Part shown: positions 56,768 to 64,000 of the stretch, piece after piece | Numbering within the stretch: position 1 is the first letter of the stretch | How the letters are laid out: every line of letters begins with the position of its first letter | From: Euborellia annulipes | Taxonomy: Eukaryota > Arthropoda > Insecta > Dermaptera > Anisolabididae | DNA length: 64,000 bases | Direction: 5' to 3' | Assembly: GCA_023213315.1 (NCBI GenBank) | Contig: JAKCPI010013819.1 | Location: 18,230-82,229 of the forward strand | Made by a program: the position numbers and the translations under genes | The notes under the pieces: model-generated | Database searches by the model: none | The model's input: only the letters and a program-made list of their open reading frames with translations | Told to the model about the DNA's origin: nothing

Positions 56768-57540
56768 TTTTATATTAACAATTACTCAAAAACAGTGCAT
56801 TAAATGAAAAAATGTTTCAAATAAAAGTTTAATTATATCAGGGAGGAAACTAAGCTACGCTATTTCTTGTCTGCTTAGAACAATTTTCAAGAGTAATTAT
56901 AGTTCAAGTTCTTTTTTTTAATAAAAACCTATATGTTTCTGTATATATTTTTAATTTAGAAAAAACAACTGAACAGCTTTGATTATAACTATTTTTTTAT
57001 ACGGCAAGAAATAAAACAAATATTAAATCAAACAGATCTCAAAAAATCCAAATAATAATTATTTTTAACAATCATTCAATTTAATTATCAAATAATAATG
57101 ATCAAATATTTAATTATTAAATCAATAATTTAATAGCTCCTGAGGGCAAAATTATTAAATTATTAATTTAATAATTAAATATTTGATCATTATTATTTAA
57201 TAATTAAGTTAAATGATTGATTAAAAATAATGATTATTTGGATTTTTTTAAGATCTGTTTGTTTTAATATTTTTTTTTTATTTGATGTAGTTTAAAAAAT
57301 AGTTCTAATTAAAGTTGTTCAGTTTTTTTCTAGATTAAGAATATGTACAGAAACATATAGGTTTATATTTAAGAAACAGAGCTTGACCTCGAAATATCAT
57401 TGAAAGTTTGTTCTAAGTGGAAAATCAATAGCGTAGTTTATTTTCCCCCATCGATATAAATAAACTATTTTTCATATAATGCATTGTTTTTGAGTTATAA
57501 GACTGTCTCAAGAGAAAAAAAAACTCACCCAGTATAAATT
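56768..57540. mobile_element. DUF4817-family foldback, core deleted (copy 6)
   Basis: Two arms of the family (56768-57135 and 57150-57540) face each other with only TAGCTCCTGAGGGCAAAA between them. The helix-turn-helix core is absent. The right end reads ACTGTCTCAAGAGAAAAA then CTCACCCAGTATAAA. A pure foldback derivative, showing that arms alone can persist or move. Confidence 0.7.
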
Positions 57541-58563
57541 CTGCTACTCTCGGCAAAAAGAAACTTTAAATTTAAATTTTCAGATTCTACGATATGTCAA
57601 CAAATTTCCATATTTTTTAATTTTGTTATGCAATCCTGAATAATCTTGCTATTGACCACAATTCAAAATTAAACCAAAGGTACATACTTTAAAAAAAAAA
57701 ATTATTTTCTCTGAATTATGTGTTAAAATATTTTGACAAGCTAAATTTGTCTCTTCCTAAGAAAAACAAATAGTAGGTATTAAAACCTAGCATAGAACGT
57801 TTTTTTAAAAAAGTGACCCATTTAGTCAAGATTTGAAAATGGAACATCAGTTATTACTTCTTTCTATAGAATAAATATTAATATTATTGTTAATACTGGT
57901 GGCTCTGATGGTGAAATTGCACTGGGTTGATGTAGATATGGGCGAAAGCACTACAGTAAACTACATAAGGCAAAATATTCTTACCTGTTTCGGTCAAGTG
58001 TATACTTATATTGCAATATGTGTATGCCTTCCAATAACTGAGGATGGCCCCATAAAATTTAGACCGAAACGTTTTATTCTGTAAGTTTTATTGAACCCAC
58101 TGCAAAAATACTATTTGTATTTTTTTTTCAAAATGATTTAATTTTATTCTGGTAATTTATTTATTATTTTAATCAATTATGTCTCATCTTGAAGGAATAA
58201 ATCTTTGGCTATTAATAGCATTATTATTAATAGATATTATACCTATAGCGTTTCCATGTTGGTTTAGTAATATTTTTTTATCATATGATAATTAGAATAA
58301 GCTGATAAAAAAATTTTAACACATGAATACGGCAAGAATAAAAATTTTCCCCAAAAGTATAGTACCTACTCTTGGTTTAATGTTGAATTATGTCCAATAA
58401 GCACGGTTATTCAGGATTACGTTAGAATCATTAAATATTAAAATGTGTAGCCACATCATCTTAATATTATAAGACTATAAAGCCACATCTGCATATTTAT
58501 GACATAAATTAGAGCATAATAAATAATTCATCTTTTGTATGGGGACCTTCTTCTATGTTTCAG
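57541..58563. other. Unassigned DNA upstream of the F-box/LRR-like gene
   Basis: Contains hammerhead-like motif 9 (58030-58080) and AT-rich DNA. It ends in TTCTTCTATGTTTCAG (58548-58563), a strong splice acceptor eight bases before the ATG at 58572. Confidence 0.4.
58030..58080 (+). ncRNA. Hammerhead-like motif 9
   Basis: CTGAGGA (58038-58044), T, GG...CC as a short stem, GAAACGTTTT. Stem II has only two sure pairs. The open frame that runs through it (57887-58084) is not supported as coding. Confidence 0.35.
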
Positions 58564-58571
58564 ATCTCATA

Positions 58572-59583
58572 ATGTCTTTTCGAACAAGAAGATTTCTCAA
58601 TGGGGACCAGAATAGGCGGTTCAAAATTCTCCGGAATGGGCTGGAAAGAAACGCTCGATTGAATGAGAAGAGAAGAATGGTAAATTCTATCCTGCCTGTG
58701 CAGAAATACAAATTGCTGCAGAGGTTCCGCTCGCGTAAAAGACTCACTTTCCACTACCAGTTGAATTGTCTTCGTATTTTTCTTGACGAGAATACAAAAT
58801 TCATAGACTTTGAACCTGATTCACTTGATCAAAGAATTATGAAATCCGTTTTGAGAATAATACCGAGATATTGTCCGAATATCGAAACGGTCGATTTAAG
58901 AAGTTTCACAATCGGCCCTGAGGACAAAGAAAATTTCATAACATTTCTTAAACAAAATACACAGTTGAAATCTCTCGAAATTAATGTTCATAACCATAAT
59001 TGTGCAATCCATGAACTTTTGTTCGAAGATGATTTTGACCAGCATGATCAGGATGTTAAAAAGTGGCCTCCTAAAAATAGAATCGATCGATGCATGGGAG
59101 TTAAGTGGAGAAGACTGTGTGAGATTATTAAAATTTCTTCCCAATTTGCAAAGTTTAGGATTGGAGCAACCATTAAGTGTGGTGTTACCCTTTATTGATG
59201 ATGATATTGTCAAAAAATTATGTAATATAACAGAATTTTATGATATTGACACAAGTTTAGAAACATTAGAAATATTTTTGAAATTGTGTCCAAAAGCAAA
59301 ACATATATATATAAGCGAACCAGATAAAAAAGTCATCGAAAATCTGTGCGAATTTCCATTAATTACGGAATTAGAATTAGGAGCTGATCTTGAATCAGAA
59401 ATTGACCGTTTCGATTTTGTTAGTGAAGTCAAAAGCTTGTTAAACAAAATCGGGACACAAATTAAAATTTTGTCTTTATGGATCCCTTTCCAATTTGATG
59501 AACTTAGCCCAACAATTTTGCATGAGTTATGCCCGGAATTACTTAAATTAAAAATTAATTCTCAAACCTTCTATTTCCCTTAA
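58572..59583 (+). pseudogene. F-box/LRR-like protein gene with one frameshift
   Basis: ATG follows a strong acceptor. Residues 1-45 are basic (MSFRTRRFLNGDQNRRFK). ILPVQKYKLLQRFRSRKRL then CLRIFLDENTKFIDFEPD sits where an F-box followed by its C-terminal helix would be, but the F-box is not well kept. Leucine-rich units follow: NIETVDLRSF, TQLKSLEINVH. At the A-run 59059-59063 the frame shifts by one. The rest continues to TAA: KIESIDAWELSGEDCVRLLK, LPNLQSLGLEQPL, LITELELGADLESE, TQIKILSLWIPFQF. F-box/LRR proteins act as substrate receptors of SCF ubiquitin ligases. With one homopolymer shift it is either a recent pseudogene or an intact gene with a sequence error. Confidence 0.65.
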
Positions 59584-59600
59584 GGTGGATGAAATGTTAA

Positions 59601-60214
59601 GCCGGGTTTCCACCAAACAGACAAAACAAGAAACACAAACAAAAACTGTTTCTCTCAACATAAACAACCAATGTGAACAGTTCTTAAAACATTTTTGCTT
59701 GGAAACAGTGTTTTAGTAAACAAAACACTTTCCCATCCTGAGTCGGTGGATCAAAGGAAAACAAGTTTGTTCTTGTTTTTTGTCCGGTTGGTTGGTACAC
59801 GTCCTTTTGTTCATAAAACATTCGCCTCAAATGGCGATTTTAGGTCCTAGCAAATTAATTAATATTTACCATAATTCGAAATCGGTACTTGACATTCTTG
59901 TAAAATTGTGGAAGGAAGATCTCAATTCTCCATTTAAATCCAACGTTGTCAGTACTTAAATCATGCAATAATTTTTCTGTGCCGGAATTAACTCTCCTTT
60001 TTAATAGAGAACTAACCCAATATCTCGGTTTTTTCTGTTTTGGGAATCATAATTATAAACAAACCACAATTAATTATAAAATCATCGTCGTTGAAAGACA
60101 TTTTGGTCAAAACACCAGCAACAAAAGTTTATAAACAAACTGGGACAGTTGATGAAACAGTCTGTTTATAAAACAGAACTGTTTTTAAAACTGTCTTTTT
60201 GGTGGAAACCTGGC
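59601..60214 (+). mobile_element. DNA transposon remnant with GCCGGGTTTCCACC ends
   Basis: Terminal inverted repeats are GCCGGGTTTCCACCAAACAG and the inverse ending GGTGGAAACCTGGC. GTTAA flanks both sides (59596-59600 and 60215-60219). The TTAA core suggests a piggyBac-like or Harbinger-like target, not decided. Inside, AACAGTTTT/AAACTGTTT phrases recur and no transposase motif was found. It lies 17 bp past the stop of the F-box/LRR-like gene. Confidence 0.65.
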
Positions 60215-60556
60215 GTTAAATGTATCAATTTATTTTCCTCTATTGAGGATAACTTCAAAATCTCTCCTATCCAAAGGAGTATTTTCTCCAGAGGACTGGA
60301 GGGGGGGGGTCACCTTATACTAAATAATTTGTATCTATGTATTATCTATTAATATTATTTTCTCTTCATTTCATTTATTTTTTTTGTAATCCATTTATGA
60401 TAAATAAAATCTATAATACTCCTATAAACTAAAATAATTTTTTTTTACTGTAGTTTGTAATTTTGTTCCTTTGTATTTTAGTGATTTTTTTACCGTTTCG
60501 TTCAGTGTAATTTCTTTTGAATATTTAACGAAGATTTTTTCATTTTTATATATATA
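60215..60556. other. AT-rich DNA, no gene
   Basis: G-run at 60300-60309; otherwise unassigned. Confidence 0.4.
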
Positions 60557-60870
60557 CTAGCTGACCCGGCCCGCCTTCACCTAGCCCCTGGCGGGAAGCG
60601 TCTTGTTCATACCAATTTAATAATTTAAATTTAAAATGCTACTGTAAGTAGAGTTTAGGGAAAACGGTGTACTGTAAGTATTGAAAGAATGTGCTGAATG
60701 AAATTGATTCAACAATAAGGAAAGATTTATTTAACACATTGGCTAAGCAAGATCTCTATCTGACCAATCAGAATCATCTTAATATTTTAACGGTTTGCCA
60801 TTGGCTAAGCACTCGCCAATCAGATCATTTGGATACAAACATACATACTTTTCCATTTATATATATATAG
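60557..60870 (+). repeat. 'CTAGCTGACCCGGC' interspersed repeat
   Basis: It starts ATATACTAGCTGACCCGGCC and ends in a TATATATATAGATG microsatellite. The CTAGCTGACCCGGC head flanked by TA repeats is a widespread invertebrate interspersed repeat (mini-me/Lep1-like by memory). A duplicated phrase (GGCTAAGCA... CCAATCAGA) occurs within. Non-coding. Confidence 0.5.
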
Positions 60871-62165
60871 ATGGAGGTCAGAGCCGTCGCGTGGCCTGGG
60901 CGACCGCCCTGGGCGCCGCGTCAAAGTGGGCGCCGCGGCTTAAAAAAATATCTAAAAGGCAGTCATGGGGACTGCCGACAAAAGTGAAAACTTAAAAACT
61001 ATGAAATAACAGTTGTTTTTTATTTAATTTTAATTTGATACTACAATTAATTTGAAAATACCCCTTTTCTAGAAACACCACTTCCAAGTGTCCGATCTGT
61101 GCGCGGTTTGGCTCATCCGATAGGGAATTCTTCAATTAGGGGGAACCCCCCCCCCCCCGCTCCTACCTACTAAAAGCTGCCACCTGCACCTTCCCCTCAC
61201 CCCAGCGAGGCAGACTACCCCACTTGCTTATATTCGACAAAACAAGGACCCACGTATAAGAGCGTGACGGTCAGGCCAGTTCAGTGCTTTTTTCCTATCC
61301 CAAAAGTGCCCAAAATGCCTAAAGAAGTTTTCAACTTCAAAAAAAAAATTAGAGTTGTGAATATTTGGATCTTTATAAAATTTTTCTTCTTGTTTGATTC
61401 CGAAGAACGCTAGATTCTGAAAATTCTAACGGATATAATATTACATCTATTACGAACTAGGGTCAGATACTAATTTTGAAGAACAAAGCGAACAATGAGA
61501 TATTCTTTTATCCTTGTACTATATCAGGAGGACCTCACCTTTCTTGTAAATATATCTCATCTCATTAAATAACATTCAAAAATAAAAAGGGCCCTTTTTA
61601 TTTAAAAGCATAATCCTACAGTCCACTATAAAATAAAGCAAATTTTCTTCATTTTCGAGCTAGTAAAAAATTTGAAATTTATATATAAATTTATTTTTAT
61701 TAAAAACTTAAAAATTGTCAAAAAAAAAAATAATAAAATTCATAAACTAGAATAATCAAAAAAAAAAAAATAATTTTAAGAAATTCAACTTGTCAAAATA
61801 TTTTGTTGACGTCATAGAAAACATGTTCCTCTTTGATTTTTAAATTAAGTATCACTTGTTTTGAGCTAAATTAGAACTCAAGTTAAAGCTAAAAAAAAAC
61901 TAAAACTTCGTGATTATTAAGAATAATAAACATAGATATAAATATATGGTCTTAGTTTTTAAGCGACCAGTTCCACTGCTCGAAGCCCCTAAAACCTTGG
62001 TAAATTGGATATTGAATTGTCTCTAAGTTTCTGAGATTGGCCCGTGATCCCGGCTTCTTTTCCTTCTGCTCTGTTCTTTTCACGATTGAGGGGCCAGCCC
62101 ATACAGGCCTTTAGGTGTATCTCCCTTCTCTCATCAATATCATTAAAAAAAAAAAAAAAAAAAAA
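60871..62165. other. Mixed repeat scraps; no host gene
   Basis: 60875-60950 is GC-rich (CAGAGCCGTCGCGTGGCCTG) and resembles a hAT-type terminus. 61140-61160 is a C-run. 61790-61900 is the left arm of an inverted pair whose right arm is 62895-63000. 62035-62165 looks like a LINE 3' UTR with an A-tail (62144-62165). Confidence 0.4.
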
Positions 62166-62890
62166 GCGACTTCAAAAAAGGAGAAGGTTCTCTGTTCTAG
62201 TGATTTTTTTTTTTTTTTGTGTCTGTGTTACCTCATATCTCCGCCAATTGTGAACCGCATTCAATTATTTTTTTGCATTGGGTTCAGTCTAGTACCCGAT
62301 TGGTCCCATTTTTTTTTAATTCGTATTGGACCTTTTTTGATATGTTTGTTCAGGCATAACTTCATTGTTTATGAACAGATTTTAATGATTCTTTTTTTAT
62401 TGGAAAGGGGGTACCAAGGGGTGGTACCATATTAATTTGGTCAAGTTCTGATGATATGATCAATGACGAAATAACGTAGATCTCCAATTCTTAAAAATAA
62501 ATAAAATCTTAAAACATTCATTTAAAACCCGCAAACGTTTCGAGAGAATTTCTATATTTATGAATTGAATTTTATTATCATTTTCTGATTCATTCGCCCG
62601 ACACTTTCTCTTACTTTCCGTGCCTGTCATCTGATTGGCCATCCCAGGTTCTCCATTTACCATCTACCGTTTGTTAGTGGTAAAAAGCATTTACTTTGCG
62701 ACATACAACCGGCCCTTAGTACGTTTTGCGGGTACGCTCGCTTATAGGTGTAGTTTGTTTGGCACAGACTTCAAAAAGTAATTTCATGTTAATATTTCGT
62801 CGTTTAGTTGTAACTAAATTAAATAATTATTTTATACCTTTTAGTGGATTTTATTTTATTTTTAAGTTATTATTATTTTATTTGTTGCAC
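62166..62890 (+). mobile_element. 'accgacttcaaaaa' MITE, copy 4
   Basis: It begins GCGACTTCAAAAAAGGAGAA directly after a LINE-like A-tail and includes the subfamily insert at 62465-62625. It reaches the internal inverted pair (GGCACAGACTTCAAAAAGTA). The left half of that pair is largely missing. Confidence 0.6.
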
Positions 62891-63099
62891 TTATTTTAGT
62901 TACAACTCGAGTTCTAATTGACCTAGAAACAAGTGGTAATTTGAAAATCAAAGAGGAAGCTGTTTTCTATTACGTTAACAAAATATTTTGATTTCAAATA
63001 TTGTTGTTAAATATTTGATGGGACTCGAAAATAGGTCAAAATGCCTTTTTCGTCGTATTGACCGATAATATCTCATCCTGTTTTAAAAAATCGAGAAAT

Positions 63100-63906
63100 T
63101 AATTTAGTTAACTATAATTCAAACAAGACTCAATGTTGTCTAATTTCTAGGCGCGAAAATAAAGATTTCCCTGATATTCACTTCGATTCGAATACCCTAA
63201 AAATGTGTGACAGCCTATCCATGTTGGGCGTCTCAGTCACATCTGACCTGTCTTGGAATGAACACATCTCCTCTGTGGCGAAATCTGCAGCAAGGAAGAT
63301 TGGCTTCTTATTCAGGTCCAAGCGATTTTACAAAGCCCCACAACTTCTCACCATCTACAAGGCCCAAATCCGCCCCTGTCTCGAATACGGCTCACATCTG
63401 TGGAGAGGAGCCTCAAAATATTCTCTTGCTACCCTGGATGCAATTCAGAAACGAGCCGTCAGGCTAATTAACGATTCTACCCTCACCGACTCCCTCGACT
63501 CGCTGGCTCATCGAAGAGATGTCTCTGCCCTTTCCCTTTTCTATAGATACTATCACGGCAGGTGCTCTGATGAGATAAGATCAATAATTCCCCCCAAAGC
63601 ATGCTTTGCACGTAGCACGCGTTTTGCCGACTCCCAACACTCTTTCGCGGTCAAACTGGAAAAGTGCCGGACCACTTCATTCGCCAATACATATATCCCC
63701 ATGACTTCAAGGAACTGGAACTCTCTCCCAGCCTCCATCTTTCCCAGCACCTATAATCTTCAAACCTTCAAAACCGGGGTGCATAGACACCTACGTCTAC
63801 ACCCTCTCACTTAATCAACTTTCCCTTCTCTTCGGTAATGCAAGGGTCTTTCGAGATCCATAGGAGCTGCATCTTTACTGGCGCACCCCTTCTTGCATTC
63901 GATTGC

Positions 63907-63957
<51 letters not shown>
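63100..63957 (+). mobile_element. Jockey-like LINE 3' end, copy 2
   Basis: Frame 63203-63814 matches copy 1 (18443-19054) at about 97 percent by eye. Here the frame also extends upstream: NLVNYNSNKTQCCLISRREN and DFPDIHFDSNTLKMCDS, so this copy is less truncated. Same 3' UTR and a long A-tail (63910-63957). The catalytic domain is still absent. Confidence 0.85.
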
Positions 63958-63960
<3 letters not shown>

Positions 63961-64000
63961 CAAGATAATCAGAATATAAAACTACTCGAATTCATTGTTA

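Noticed and set aside
57887..58084. 65-codon frame
   Set aside because: It overlaps a hammerhead-like repeat motif and has no splice or domain support.

Overview
This is AT-rich eukaryotic nuclear DNA, almost certainly from an arthropod and most likely an insect. The evidence is short exons with GT-AG junctions, LINE and LTR retrotransposons of insect type, tRNA-derived SINEs, many hairpin/MITE families and very low GC. A GC-poor parasitoid wasp would fit the F-box/LRR-like gene, the DUF4817 helix-turn-helix fragments and the base composition, but that is a guess. Nothing bacterial, phage-like or CRISPR-like is present.

Most of the window is nested repeats. From 1 to 15.3 kb lie two tRNA-derived SINE copies, a tandem 123-bp repeat, a 1.4-kb near-perfect palindrome (3341-4718), hAT-like MITEs with 8-bp target duplications, two DUF4817 foldback elements and several copies of a family with 'actttatcc' ends. 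From 15.9 to 21.9 kb lie a broken RRP36-like gene, a nest of three LINE insertions and another foldback element. From 22 to 29.9 kb there is mostly unassigned DNA with isolated exon candidates, an inverted repeat carrying two hammerhead-like motifs, and more MITEs. A BEL/Pao element with about 1-kb LTRs fills 29.96-36.07 kb (minus strand). A small internally deleted Ty3/Gypsy element (47.25-49.12 kb) sits in a second copy of the large palindrome. A second BEL/Pao copy (52.7-54.9 kb, minus) is 5' truncated. The right end (62.9-63.96 kb) is a jockey-type LINE nearly identical to the one at 18.4-19.2 kb.

Four host-type loci stand out. (1) 38088-41122 (+): the last three exons of a Cys-rich protein gene with matching splice phases and a poly(A) signal. 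(2) 50279-52656 (-): a complete four-exon gene for a 104-residue coiled-coil protein, all junctions in phase 0; its start codon lies about 50 bp downstream of a Pao 3' LTR in the same orientation. (3) 58572-59583 (+): a leucine-rich F-box/LRR-like gene with one frameshift, with a decayed paralogue at 54920-55364. (4) 15930-16215 (+): an RRP36-like exon disabled by frameshifts and stops. A GC-rich coding-like exon fragment at 3079-3251 is a fifth, weaker case.

The most unusual recurrent signal is a set of at least nine hammerhead-ribozyme-like motifs (CTGANGA, a stem, then GAAAC or GAAATATAT) spread over both strands. A Penelope-like N-terminal ORF (41278-41868) is also present, and hammerheads are known from Penelope-like retroelements. 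Frames were read by eye; long G/C homopolymers in the sequence may be assembly errors and account for some frameshifts.
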